Positions 23,832 to 34,989 of a stretch of 64,000 nucleotides of DNA are shown here, one piece after another. The translations under genes and the position numbers were made by a program. How positions within the stretch are numbered: position 1 is the first letter of the stretch; each line of letters starts with the position of its first letter. A model generated the notes under the pieces. The model did no database searches and was not told the DNA's origin. It worked only from the letters and a program-made list of their open reading frames with translations. The stretch is from positions 10,106,001 through 10,170,000 of the forward strand of contig NC_062239.1 in NCBI RefSeq assembly GCF_905475465.1. Reading direction: 5' to 3'. This DNA is from Pieris napi (lineage: Eukaryota; Arthropoda; Insecta; Lepidoptera; Pieridae).

Positions 23832-24345
23832 TCATAGAGTAAAGAATACTTTACTATTCTTAAATTATATCTCGATGATTAATAAAGAAATACTTAAATA
23901 AACGAAGTTATCTATAACAAAGAATCAGCCTCAGTACGATGTCTCGTTTATATTTTTTCTTTATAGCCAAGTGAGCCTTTTATGCCTAACGCACGGAACA
24001 GACCGTAGACTATAGAATACTGTACTATTCTTAAATTATTTCTCTATGAGTAATGAAGAAATACTTAAATGAAATTGTCTAAGCTAAAGGACCAGCCTCA
24101 GTACTTGTCTTATTTATATTTTTTCTTTACAGCCAAGTGATCAGCCTTTTTATGGTTAACACACGGCACACTCATAGACTTAAGAATACTTTACTATGCT
24201 TAAATTATTTCTCTATGATTAATGAAGAAATACTTAAATAAATGTAATTGTCTAAGCCAAGGAACTAGTCTCAGTACTTGTCTCATTTATATTTTTTATT
24301 TACAGCCTAGTGATCAGCTGTTTGTACCCATCACACGTCATTGAT
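23832..24345. repeat. Three-copy tandem repeat, about 170-bp unit
   Basis: The block AGAATACTNTACTATNCTTA starts at 23843, 24014 and 24183. Each unit then carries TTAATGAAGAAATACTTAAA or close to it, CAGTACTTGTCT(C/T)ATTTATA, TTTCTTTACAGCCAAGTGA and a CACACGGCAC-like end. Units differ by scattered substitutions and small indels. The spacings are about 171 and 169 bp. Confidence 0.85.
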
Positions 24346-24975
24346 TATGAAGCCCTAGACATTGTTTACTATGTTTATTTTTTTTCTTTCACCGTACTAG
24401 CAACAACATATAAATAAAACCCAGCCGGGCACAAAGTCATGTATGAGAACCCTAGAGCACAAGCACCATTTTTAACCGCCTTTATAAAAATTGACAGCAA
24501 TCAATTCGACGTACGTAATTTCTATTGTAACACTTGGTACAATAAAACTTTTTACTTACCAAACATTATATAACGAACGAAAACTATATTAAATAATTTT
24601 TATATTAAGTTTATTGATAAGTAAAAAGTAGTTAATTCAACACATTGCTTTGAAAAGTCATATAAACATTACCGGTTTGCTGAGTCCCTTCGCTTATAGA
24701 GGTGTATATCGGCAACACTTTTTTCACTTTACAGCTTGCCAACTGCAAGCTAATAAACCGTAGAATGGAAAACCATTCAGAAGAGCCAACTCCTAGGGGA
24801 AATAACGGATGCAGTACAACTGACAACGCTGTGCAAACGAATGCTGAGCTTTTCTACGATGTACTACTTGAATGGTTTTACAGCGTCCTACTTTAGATTT
24901 TTGAATATTTAAGCGTTCATTTCAGGAAATAAGTTTAATACATAATAGCTAAGATTTATCTAACAACGGCGATAT
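24346..24975. other. Gene-free sequence
   Basis: A loose inverted pair, CTTTTTACTTACC (24548) and GATAAGTAAAAAGT (24616), flanks an AT-rich core. Two opposed 64-codon frames at 24632-24896 show no domain. Confidence 0.3.
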
Positions 24976-24976
24976 A

Positions 24977-25325
24977 TCCGACTAATATTACAAACGCAAA
25001 AGTGGATGTTTATTATACGTAAAAATTACTGAATGGATTTGAATGAAACTTTACAATAATATAGCTTTTACATCAGCATAACACATAGTCTACAATTTAT
25101 AAACAAGTTGTGTGTCCAAAATATCAAGTAAGTAGGAAAAAATCTACCATCTGCGAGATATTCTGGCGTGCGCTTGCAAAACCGCTAAAGTTACACATAT
25201 GTAGCGTATGATGGAAATGTTTATCTTAAATAGTCACTATCTTTAATAGTTTTTTTCTACGCCACGCTTATATACGCAACTCGAAATACTAATCCTGCGC
25301 AGGAGAAGTCGCGGGCACCAGCTAG
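24977..25325 (+). mobile_element. Non-autonomous Helitron
   Basis: Starts A|TCCGACTAATATTACAAACG and ends AAGTCGCGGGCACCAGCTAG|T. The A and T flanks fit Helitron insertion. The interior carries GCGCTTGCAAAACCGCTAAA and no coding sequence. Confidence 0.75.
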
Positions 25326-25329
25326 TAAT

Positions 25330-26180
25330 ACATAAAACCTTCAAGCCATGTCAAAATCAGACATTTTGATGTTTTGTGTGCAGTGCAGTGGATTCTAGAG
25401 TGGTTAGAAGTTACAATTTGATGTTTTTATTTATAACTTGTGTATAAGACAACGTCTTTCCATCAGTTTTAAATAATAAACAACTTAGGTATTTTATATT
25501 TCATAGTATAACTTTATTATTAAAAAAAAACAGATCTATTGAAAATTTCAACTAAATACTCTTCTCTCTTTCCAACACAATTTAATAGAAACGATAAAGT
25601 ACTTTCGTTAAAGCGTGCAATTATAGATTTAGTTTGTATGAATCATGGGGTAAGAATCGAATCCATCAAGAAATGAAATGAAATAGTTTATTCTTGCAAG
25701 TAGGACTATATAAATCACTTTTACAATGTCTTCCTAAACTAGATGAAGTCGACATTTCCTAACTGACTGCCCTGAGAAGAAATGTCGAAACAAACTCGGG
25801 GGTCTTAGTCTCTTTTATAGTCCAGATAATACAATAATAAATTAATAAGTTGGTGTAAACAAATGCAGAGTATTTACTGGACAAGTCTTTGGAAGAAAGA
25901 ACCAGATCGATCTGAGCAAGCCTGCGCCAGCAGACGGCTAGCATGCCCCGAATAGCTCATGCAGCTCAACCATTTTTGAGGGAGCTGCACAACCCGGTAC
26001 ACAACAATACCGCCAGTGGCACCATAAAAATATGTGGGGCAACAACTCACTCAGATTGTCTCATCGCTTATAAGCGATCTTTTCGAATTAGGTTGAGAAA
26101 GATACAAGTGACGCGTGAAATACGCAATTTCAATTCAACATATTCAAGGGCTTAGAAATGCATATTATTATTGATTAAAG
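25330..26180. other. Gene-free sequence with LINE tail scrap
   Basis: 25675-25732 (AATAGTTTATTCTTGCAAGT, then AATCACTTTTACAATG) resembles a reversed LINE 3' tail. A 70-codon + frame from 25943 has no recognisable domain. It contains GCTTATAAGCGAT, which also occurs in the LINE tails of this window. Confidence 0.4.
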
Positions 26181-26187
26181 ATACTTT

Positions 26188-26455
26188 TTGAAGTTATACT
26201 TCTTTAGGCGCGTTATGAAAAATTGATGAGAGTGAAATTTTACGATGCGCGCGCACCGTGACACAAAATTAACAGAATGAAGTTGGCCACGGAAGATGCT
26301 GCTATAATTTATGTTACACTTAACGTAAGAGAATAATAATAAATATTTATTTATTTAATTTTTCAAATGTAAACTGAACTTTATTGACTAGGTATAATGA
26401 CTCATAAGTATAAGTATAACTTCTTACGCGCGTACATAAGTATATGCACCATTTT
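26188..26455. mobile_element. DNA element, short copy
   Basis: It shares long blocks with 34615-34985: AAGTTATACTTCTTTAGGCG, CGTTATGAAAAATTGATGAG, CACCGTGACACAAAATTAAC and TTACGCGCGTACATAAGTA. This copy lacks two internal segments present in the other: GGCATTGGACATGATTTAAA onward, and TCTTTGATTATTTAATTG onward. Confidence 0.75.
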
Positions 26456-26459
26456 TTTG

Positions 26460-27345
26460 TAACTAATATAAATCTATAGGTTAGATTATAAGTTACATAA
26501 AAGTATGTTAATTTTCACAATAAGATTGTGGTTTATTACATTATACGTAAAATTAATAGACTGAAAAAATCCGTCAGGCGTTAAAAAATAAAAAAAATTG
26601 TCATAATATGTATTTAATATTCCTCAACATCGCTATGCATTCAAGTACCTCTGGTAAATACCAACCCGCATCATTCACGGCTTACCATAATTTTTGTTGT
26701 TTTGTTGTCTTCGTTCTACAGAATAAATAAACTTCATAAGGATGATATGGGGATAACTTTGGTACGAGTTCTCCCCATATCATTTCTATGCAAACGTATG
26801 AAGTACGATTGTTAAGTCAAGTAAGTTATTTGCGACACGTTCCCTGGTCGCTTCGGGGTATAAATAAAATAATCAATTTTATAAATACAAATATACGCAT
26901 AGTATATAAACTTAAGTATTTGACGAACATTTTAAAATTAAATCACCTTTTAAAACGAGGGCAATAACAAAAAAACAAAGCTTACCTCCGAACGTGTGTC
27001 TATTTGAAATCAAAACTCCACAGAATTTACCTCAAGAGCAAAATTGTACGTGACATTTGTCAAAGGTAACTGCATTTTCTACCTTTTGCGTAAGAAAAAA
27101 GGTAAAAACTGCAGTTACCTTAGCTGTTGTTTGTATTTTAGAGTCTTTTTCCGGAGTCTAGAGATATGTACAATTGCACAGTTAACATACAACTCTGAAT
27201 TCTTGAAAACCACAAATTAACAGAATACTGAATATACTTAATAAGTTGCTTCTTAAAAATATATAATAAATAAATAACTGTCAAAACAAACATAAACCGG
27301 ACCAACGTGCATTATAAATAAGAATAAAAATAAAAAAAGAACGAT
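26460..27345. other. Gene-free sequence with one imperfect hairpin
   Basis: Arms AAGGTAACTGCA (27063-27074) and TGCAGTTACCTT (27110-27121) are perfect. Pairing continues inward (TACCTTTT with AAAAGGTA) with small gaps. Otherwise nothing is recognised. Confidence 0.4.
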
Positions 27346-27346
27346 G

Positions 27347-27419
27347 CATCCCTGGTGGGGATCGAACCCACGACCTTTGGATTAGAAGTCCAACGCGCTA
27401 TCCTCTGCGCCACAGGGAC
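27347..27419 (-). tRNA. tRNA-Arg (anticodon UCU)
   Basis: The 73-nt minus-strand sequence folds as a full cloverleaf. Acceptor 7 bp (GTCCCTG/CAGGGAT with one G-T pair), D arm GCGC/GCGC with AGAGGATA, anticodon stem TTGGA/TCCAA with loop CTTCTAA (anticodon TCT at 27386-27384), T arm GTGGG/CCCAC with loop TTCGATC, discriminator G. Internal A and B boxes are intact, and there is no intron. Unlike the SINE heads in this window, all stems pair. It reads AGA codons. Confidence 0.96.
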
Positions 27420-27493
27420 GTGTTAAGATGAGCTGAAATTGCTCATCATTATACAGAAATGCGTAAAAAATATAATTTATTCGAATGACATAA

Positions 27494-27730
27494 TCTATAT
27501 GTATATATAAAAATTTTGGTTTGTGTACGCTTTAAAAACTCAAAAAGTTCTGCACCGATCGAGAAGAAATTTTAACATGCTACATAATCCGCATCAAGGA
27601 TTGTATCATTATTTTTTTCCACAAGTATTGCATAAGATAAACTTATATAGATTTTATCTTTATTTAGTGTCTCATTTCTCAACCATTTAATCACAATGTG
27701 CCACAGCGAAGTGTGGCAGGGAACAGCTAG
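27494..27730 (+). mobile_element. Non-autonomous Helitron
   Basis: Starts A|TCTATATGTATATATAAAAA. Contains CACCGATCGAGAAGAAATTT, a subterminal hairpin GCCACAGCGAAGTGTGGC (about 27699-27716), and ends GGGAACAGCTAG|T. The hairpin about ten bases before CTAG is the classic Helitron 3' signature. Confidence 0.85.
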
Positions 27731-27734
27731 TTGT

Positions 27735-28760
27735 TTATAAAATTACTAATTAACTTATCTTTTATCCACTGTATTTCATAATTATGGTAATCCGTGATAA
27801 AATTACAGCGAAAATGTATTTTTTAGGTTAAATATCAGATCGTACTAGAACAAACAACGTGACATGATAATTGAGCCAAATTAAACCTTATTTGTAAAGC
27901 ATCTATGACCAATTTCAAGAAAATTTAAATTCTTCAATACGTAAATTTTTATTTTGTATCTTTATCATTTTATGTTTTTTTTTCTCCGAAAGAAAATGTT
28001 GAAACTAACTAAAATATTACAGCAAAAGTACTTTGATAAAAAAGGATGTCCATAACTTTGTTCCGCGCCTCTGGCTACGACTTCGAGACAGAATAAAAAA
28101 AACAGTAAAGCTCCCTAAATAACTTAAAAGTATTAGGACATACCTACTTGTGTATAAAATAACCATAAAATTTATGAATATATTATGATGATATAAATAT
28201 ATAATAATATAATATATAGTAATCTTGTAAATAAAATATATGCAATTTTATAACTTAAAATTTAATTTTAAATTCATAATTTTATTGTCAATTGTCAAGT
28301 CGTACTAAAGACAATACCTACTTAAATTATCTTTGGTCGTATGATAATCAATGTCATTATTATTATCTCTGTGAAGTTACTTAACCTGGCTTACATACAT
28401 AAATTAGGATAGACAAAAACGTAAAACATATTAAGAAAAAATGGGGATTTTCCGTTTCTATAAGACTTTATTAGACGCATATTAAACTTTTTAACACTAC
28501 AAGAGGATATACATTCTGGCTGACAAAAGCTTATTAGATATTAGCTATTAATTAAATTGTTGCAACTGTTTTATAAAATCTGTGCCAGGATAAATATTCC
28601 TTTATAATAGCTAAATAGCTCAGATTTTTGTCATGCAAAATATGCTTATATAATAGATTCATTAGGTTTGATTTTTGTTTGTCAACTTACAAACACGGCT
28701 GTACCCAAATTGATACATTTCTAGATGCAAGAATTTGTGTTGTATCTCTTAGATTAAGAT
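27735..28760. other. Gene-free AT-rich sequence
   Basis: No gene or repeat family recognised. Confidence 0.3.
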
Positions 28761-28769
28761 TCAGTATTT

Positions 28770-29000
28770 TTTTGTTTTATGTAATAGGTGGCAAACGGCA
28801 GGAGGCTCCCTGATGTTAAGTGATACTGCCGCCCACGCACACTCACATTGCCAGAAGGCTCGCAAGTGCGTTGAAGGCCTTTTAAGAATTGGTACGCTCT
28901 TTTCTTGAAGAACCCTAAGTCGAATTGGTACCGAAATACTTCCACATAGTGTTGCTGCGCGGCAAAAACTGCCTTAAAAACGCTCAGTTGTGGAAGCGAA
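28770..29000 (-). mobile_element. LINE 3' end
   Basis: On the minus strand, TGAGCGTTTTTAAGGCAGTT is followed by TACCAATTCGACTTAGGGTT and by peptide FDLGFFKKRAYQFLKGLQRT. The end is CTCCTGCCGTTTGCC. It is one of the better-preserved copies of this 3' end. Confidence 0.75.
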
Positions 29001-29560
29001 TAGTTTAAAGGTACACCCGCAATACGTAACAATAATAGTTTCTTTTTGGAAACCCAGGGTTCTATCAAAGTTATAGAACTGATGAGATATGCAAGAGCTG
29101 AGAGGAAAAGAAAACTAACATTTTATTGAAAGATTGATGGTAGATATATGGTATTTCCATAGACACGTAAATAAGATCGATTCCCATTACAAAGATATAC
29201 CACCAACGGACTGGACTATTTAGTTACCACGACACATAGGGTGTTATGAATTCGCAATCCGGATGATAAAGGGTGCCGTTTGAATCGCGGCCAACAAGCT
29301 ATCTATTAAGGAGCAACCCGGACAACCGCCAATTACCAGAGTAGCCAGATGTGAATTAAGACGTTATTACTGCACAAACATGCACACTTCTTCAAATTCA
29401 AAGCTATTTCAGGACGAAGGTGAAAAAAAAATAAAAATAAATGTATATGTGTATTAGCAAGCTGTACTAAATATGAGAGAGTGAGAACTGAGAACCCAAA
29501 AACCCTACAGATCCATAAGCTAGGTATGCCCAAATTTGGGACAACCGCATGTAAGCGGTT
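29001..29560. other. Gene-free sequence
   Basis: No gene recognised. The patch at 29230-29340 is less AT-rich but open in no convincing frame. Confidence 0.3.
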
Positions 29561-29574
29561 GACCAATGTTCAGC

Positions 29575-29690
29575 AATTTTTTTTTTAAATAACAGGCAGG
29601 AGGCTCGTCTGATGTTAAATGATGCCCATAGCCACTCACAAAGCCAGAAGTGCGTTGTCGGCCGTTTAAGCATGAAATCTGTATGTCTAG
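29575..29690 (-). mobile_element. LINE 3'-end fragment
   Basis: CAGGCAGGAGGCTCGTCTGA, then CAAAGCCAGAAGTGCGTTGT and CGGCCGTTTAAG. This is a degraded reverse copy of the 2187-2412 family. Confidence 0.6.
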
Positions 29691-29879
29691 GCGAATCGTG
29701 GCGAACCGTTTTGATTTAGATCCTTTTAACCTTTTATTGCCCACACAAATGAATGTGGGTGTGGAAACTCACTTGTGTGAGTGTATAACAATACGTCTTA
29801 ATTAGGCGAAGAAAGTAAAAAGGAGATATAGCTATTTGAAACCATTTTTATTACAACGGGATTTACTCTGATTTATTTA

Positions 29880-30012
29880 TTTTATTTATTTACACTTTAT
29901 TACCCTATACAAAAACATACATATATAAAAATTTTTTAAAAAGTAGGTTATATAAGTTATAAGGCAAAGGGCGGTCTTATCGCTTACAAGCGATTTCTTC
30001 TAGGCAACCCTA
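29880..30012 (-). mobile_element. LINE 3' tail
   Basis: On the minus strand, GGGTTGCCTAGAAGAAATCG, CTTGTAAGCGATAAGACCGC, then a 3' UTR and an AATAAATAAAATAAATAAAT tail. This is the 8990-9105 family. Confidence 0.65.
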
Positions 30013-30515
30013 ATATGGAACAATAATAAAGAAACACCTACAGTGGGTAAAGTAGTGCATAAATTATTAAACTCAATTATAGAATAGAAAATATATTTGA
30101 GAATATCGCCTCCTTTGTAAATAACACTCGTAGTACTGTAATTATCGATTTAAGCACTTTGAATTGTTTTAACTAGAGCTACGCCCCAATTTAGCATTCT
30201 TTGAAAACTTTCGACTTTGTTAAACTCAACAAAAAGAAAGTTTACCGTTTAATGACACTTCAGAGAGGAACTTTGGGGTTTTTATTACAAATTATCAACA
30301 AACCCGATATTCATGCCTTTAAATATCATCAATCATTTGACCACGACGTCGTTTAGAATTAATTTGAAATATCACTTTTAGCTCACTTGAAAATTTCCGA
30401 AAGTAGCGAAAAAAATTAATTTAAGTTCTAATTCATGGGACTGTGTCTCCCGTTTGTCAAAAGCCAATATATTTTTGACATACGGTACAAAGACTTAGCG
30501 CAACCGTTTCTGTAT
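30013..30515. other. Gene-free sequence
   Basis: No recognisable gene or repeat. Confidence 0.3.
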
Positions 30516-30516
30516 T

Positions 30517-30757
30517 TTAGGTCTGGGCCTCAGATTTCTGTATCTGTTTCATGATCATTTGTCTATCTAATAGGCAAGTAGGTGATCAGCCTCCATTTCC
30601 TAAGGTAAGCCGGTTTCCTCACGATGTTTTTCTTCACCGTTTTAGCGAATTTTAAATGCGCACATAGAAAGAAAGTCCATTGAGGCACAGCCGGGGATCG
30701 AACCTATGACCTCAGGAATGAGAGTCGCACGCTGAAGCCACTAGGCCAACACTGCTA
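30517..30757 (-). mobile_element. SINE (tRNA-headed), minus orientation
   Basis: Reversed, it reads GTGTTGGCCTAGTGGCTTCA, GGTTCGATCCCCGGCTGTGC, CATCGTGAGGAAACCGGCTT and ATCTGAGGCCCAGACCTAAA. The 5' tRNA-like head with its B box is well kept. Confidence 0.85.
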
Positions 30758-30759
30758 CC

Positions 30760-31648
30760 CTTAATATCAATGTTATATTACATCTAACATGGTCAACCGT
30801 ATTTGTCACATGAATATCTTAAGCAATCATTAATGGCATCATCTTGTTACAGCAGAAAAGGTCTGGGTCCGGGCCTATTTGAAAGGCTCCCTTTTTAATC
30901 CTACATATACCCAAATTAATAGTGTTTATTGTAGAACATGTGCTAACATAACTCCCGGCATGCAATTATCACAATATTTAGGAATGGGCCAATTTGAAAT
31001 GCAAATAATTAAATCTAAAGTCGTACATTACAATCCCACGTTCCGTGCACTTTAATTAAAGCAGCTAAGATACTTGGTGTACGCAGGGACGTAATCGCAT
31101 TAAGTGTGGACAATTCGGGCCCTGAACAAGTGAAGTTAAATTGCCTTAAACACTTTATTTATTTATAAATAAAACACAAACTGTCCTAATGGGTGACCCT
31201 AAATCGACAAGAATGTATCAACAATAAAAAAAATTACACACGAAACAAAAAACTAAAAAAAACAAAATTAAATAACTAACTACTATAAGCGCTAACAAAT
31301 AATAGTCGGTTCACTCCACGGACAATAAAAAAAGGTCCGTTAATCTATTTAATTCATCAACTAATATCATACAGCGAATAATATGTGCCCTTTTCAGAAG
31401 GTATAATAATAATAAACTGCTTAATATAAAAATAATAAATTTGTGCTTCAGATCCAATCCGGTTACAATACACTGAGATGACAAATGTCAGTCAGTGATT
31501 AGAGGTCGAGGATCCCTTTGAGTCGAAGAAAGAGCAGCACCTTCCTGCTTCCTCAAATGTAACCTACCACTCAACTGTTTAATTATAATGGTGCTTTACC
31601 ATACCGTAATCCCTGTTATATAACTGAGCTTCCCGTAGAGTCAGCAGC
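30760..31648. other. Gene-free sequence with possible LINE tail
   Basis: 31140-31200 (CACTTTATTTATTTATAAAT, then CAAACTGTCCTAATGGG) resembles a reversed LINE 3' tail. Nothing else is recognised. Confidence 0.35.
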
Positions 31649-31649
31649 T

Positions 31650-31940
31650 GTCAGCAGTATTGGCTTCAACGAGTGACTTTCATCCCTGATGACGTAGGTT
31701 CGATCCCCGGCTATGCATCAATGATTTTCTGTCTATATAGACATGTTAAATGCGCATATGCGCACGAACGGTGAAAGAAAACATAGTGAGGAAACCGCCA
31801 TGCCTTAGAATCAAAATGGTGACGTGGCACAGGCGGCAGATCACCTACTTGCTTATTTTATTGACAAGTGATCATGAAACAGATTCAGAAACCTGAGGCC
31901 CAGACCCAAAAAGGTTGTAGCGCCACTGATTTTGTTTTAT
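31650..31940 (+). mobile_element. SINE (tRNA-headed)
   Basis: CAGTATTGGCTTCAACGAGT, GTAGGTTCGATCCCCGGCTA, AACATAGTGAGGAAACCGCC, TGATCATGAAACAGATTCAG and GTTGTAGCGCCACTGATTTT. It is full length with moderate divergence. Confidence 0.85.
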
Positions 31941-32470
31941 TGTCTATGCTTAGATATATATTAATATAGCCGGCGGCACTACATTAACAGTATGTTACAA
32001 GTTTTTGATGTTAGGGCCCCAATGTTCACTGAGGCACCAAAATACTTAAATGTTATTTGGACCGCGGCCAGTACTACACGAGATGCTAATTTATTAATGC
32101 TGTAATCGCATTTGTTAACTTTTTTCTCGCAAGTTTTATTCAATGTAAATAGGTTAAATGTTCTACGCACTTTTTCCTGTTTCTTTAGATTAGTGTTTTT
32201 AATAAAAACGATAAAATAAAGTAGAAATCCCTAGTTTAAAAGAGAATCTGTCGGTCACTTCAAGGCACGGGAATCTTTAATGTAGTGGAGTAGTTTTAAG
32301 ACATTTATAAGACAGTTTCGTTCAACTAAGTGCTCGAACCTTATTCATTTATTTTTTTACAGGACAGGGGGAAAAATTAGCCCGGAACGGAAACGAGAAA
32401 CGAGACGCCCAAAAGGCAGGGTCATCGCAGGCCGTGGACTCCTATTTTGGGTGTGTTACCGGCCTTTGAC

Positions 32471-32947
32471 TGTAGTTTAGTTTAGTGTAGTGTAGTTTAG
32501 TATAGTATAGTTTAGTATAGTTTAGTATAGTTTAGTATAGTTTAGTATAGTTTACTATAGTTTAGTATAGTTTACTATAGTTTAGTATAGTTTACTATAG
32601 TTTAGTATAGTTTAGTATAGTTTAGTATAGTTTAGTATAGTTTAGTATAGTTTAGTATAGTTTAGTATAGTTTAGTATAGTTTACTATAGTTTACTATAG
32701 TTTAGTATAGTTTAGTATAGTTTAGTATAGTTTAGTATAGTTTAGTATAGTTTAGTATTGTTTAGTATAGTTTAGTATAGTTTAGTATAGTTTACTATAG
32801 TTTACTATAGTTTAGTATAGTTTAGTATAGTTTAGTATAGTTTAGTATAGTTTAGTATAGTTTAGTATAGTTTAGTATATTTTAGTATAGTTTAGTATAG
32901 TTTAGTATAGTTTAGTATAGTTTAGTATAGTTTAGCGTAGTTCAGTA
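32471..32947. repeat. 10-bp minisatellite (TTTAGTATAG)n
   Basis: From 32511 to 32940 there are 43 consecutive 10-bp units with no indel. Most are TTTAGTATAG; seven are TTTACTATAG, often in adjacent pairs, and three more are single variants (TTTAGTATTG, TTTAGTATAT, TTTAGCGTAG). The left edge (32471-32510) has irregular TTTAG and TGTAG words. It is not the insect telomere repeat TTAGG. Confidence 0.97.
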
Positions 32948-32949
32948 CA

Positions 32950-33308
32950 ATATCTTTTATTAAACAATTGGATTCCACAGTTCACTAGTTCGCAAAAGAA
33001 ATTGTGAAGCGGACCGTGGTAGACTGTCAGCCATCAAGGTGATGCGGAAAAATAATTATTTTATTAATTAAACAAAACATTTCAACGTGTGTTTGAATCG
33101 GGAGCATAGATTTAGTATCTCTTGGGAGTGGCGATCAAATACTGTCTTGGTTGACTACGTGATGTATAGCAGACATTAAGATCTGTTTATCACTAATTAT
33201 TGCGTCCGATGAAAGCAGTCAGTATAACGTATGACATGACACGTAAGTTCTAACCACGAACAGTAAAACTAAACAGTTTATGATAGAAGGTCGCTGTTCT
33301 ATATAAAA
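32950..33308. other. Gene-free sequence flanking the minisatellite
   Basis: Unique-looking sequence with no gene recognised. Confidence 0.3.
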
Positions 33309-33309
33309 T

Positions 33310-33530
33310 GTATATTAATAATAAAAGCCTTTTATTTAAGATACTTTTCACTAATAAAGTTATATTTCAACAATCCCTTTTTTGGCAAAGGCTTCCTCCA
33401 AACTCCTGTCAGCACTGTCCCTCTCTCTGTATGCCATGTACTACCTGTTTCCTAAATCTGGACTATCCACCTTCTAAATTATCTAACTCTGTTGCGTTTA
33501 TTGTACCTTGGGTACCAGTTTAATACTTGT
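33310..33530 (-). pseudogene. LINE ORF C-terminus and 3' UTR
   Basis: On the minus strand from about 33440, the frame reads AYRERDSADRSLEEAFA before a stop, and a short 3' UTR with AATAAAAG follows. LINE ORF2 proteins of the RTE/Jockey type often end in RW..LEEAF-like residues. The upstream frame is broken. Confidence 0.5.
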
Positions 33531-33534
33531 ATAT

Positions 33535-34610
33535 TATAACGTAAACGAAAGCCGTATCCTCAAGCTTTAGTTTATAAAAAAATACATATTAAATATATCT
33601 TTACTCCTGTTAGAAAGTGATGTTAGAGTATTGAGGTAAGTATCGGCGAATTCGAATAATAACAAAGGTATTGATTTTACCATATCCTTGTCATCTGTCG
33701 TCACAAATAGACTAAACGCATATTCGGAGTAGTTTTTGACGACTTTTTATATTGCTATATAGTTATTTACTTTCTTCTTGAAACGAACTGCTTTTGAAGA
33801 ACGTATTTTCATATCTTGTTTAAATGTGAATAAATTTAATTGGATTTTTTTTTGCCAAAATCGATATATCTTATTTTTGGTTTCTATTTCTTTAATTATT
33901 TCATGTTCGGCGTGAACATGAATTGACATTCATTTGTTTAAGAATTGAACTTTGTACCATGTGATCATTCATTCATATATAAAATATGAGAATTTCTTTA
34001 ATCAAATTTATAATAAATTTCAAAACTTTTATCGTCTGTATCCAGTATACCTGCCGTTATCGAAACGATTTACAGTTGTAGGTTAATAATAATTAAATCG
34101 GCTGTCAAATGTTTTTTAGTAATCTGTGACAGTAGTTTTACCTCTTTTGTTTTTTCAATGTTTTTTATCTGGCATAAAATAGCATAAATTGCCCGTTTCA
34201 ACTTAGCTACAAATTGTGAAGTAATCGCAGGACTAAAGGTTTAACGAAATGAAGATATCACAAAAACTGAGATAAATGGCACAGACTTAATTACGTTTTG
34301 CGCTTGCCTGACTAGATTCTGTAATTTATCTCAGCCATAGACTATTTAGAACAGTAAAATCTATTCTGCGGATCCCAAATATTTGAATGGTATAGACTTA
34401 TTTACTCGGCACATCAAAAACCCCTTAAAAACTAGTTATTTATCGTTTATATAAACAAAAATATACGTATATTATATTATATGTAACTTCATATTTATAT
34501 ATGTATATATATGTATACAATGAGTACCAAATTTGGCTGAACCTCGCATGATGGTGGAGTGTTTAAATTTGTGTGTTCACCAAGAAATCGATTTTAAAAT
34601 AAATACTTAT
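33535..34610. other. Gene-free AT-rich sequence
   Basis: No recognisable gene. A TATATGTATATATATGTATA microsatellite lies at about 34495-34520. Confidence 0.3.
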
Positions 34611-34614
34611 TTTT

Positions 34615-34985
34615 AAAGTTATACTTCTTTAGGCGCGTTATGAAAAATTGATGAGAGTGAAATTACGATGCGCGCTCACCGTGACACAAAATTAACAGTA
34701 TGAAGTTGCCCACGGAAGATGCTATGGCATTGGACATGATTTAAAAACAACATTCGAATAATAATAGAATTTATGTTACACTTAATGTAAGAGAATAATA
34801 ATAAATATTTATTTATTAAATTTTTCAAATGTAAACTGAACTTTATTGACTATAATGACTCCTTTTCCAGTCTTTGATTATTTAATTGTAATTAATTATT
34901 TGCATGCAATCAAAAACTATTTTTAATAATGCCAAAGAAGTATAACTTCTTACGCGCGTACATAAGTACACGCACCCTTTTTTTA
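34615..34985. mobile_element. DNA element, longer copy
   Basis: Left end AAGTTATACTTCTTTAGGCGCG and right end AAGTATAACTTCTTACGCGCG are related motifs with a near-palindromic core, so they can be read as direct or as imperfect inverted repeats. The body is AT-rich without an ORF. The other copy is at 26188-26455. Confidence 0.7.
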
Positions 34986-34989
34986 TTTT

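Noticed and set aside
23832..24345. CRISPR-like array or exon cluster
   Set aside because: Units are contiguous with no spacers, and the acceptor-like words are not followed by coding frames.
32471..32947. Telomeric repeat
   Set aside because: The unit is TTTAGTATAG, not TTAGG, and the array sits between ordinary intergenic sequences.
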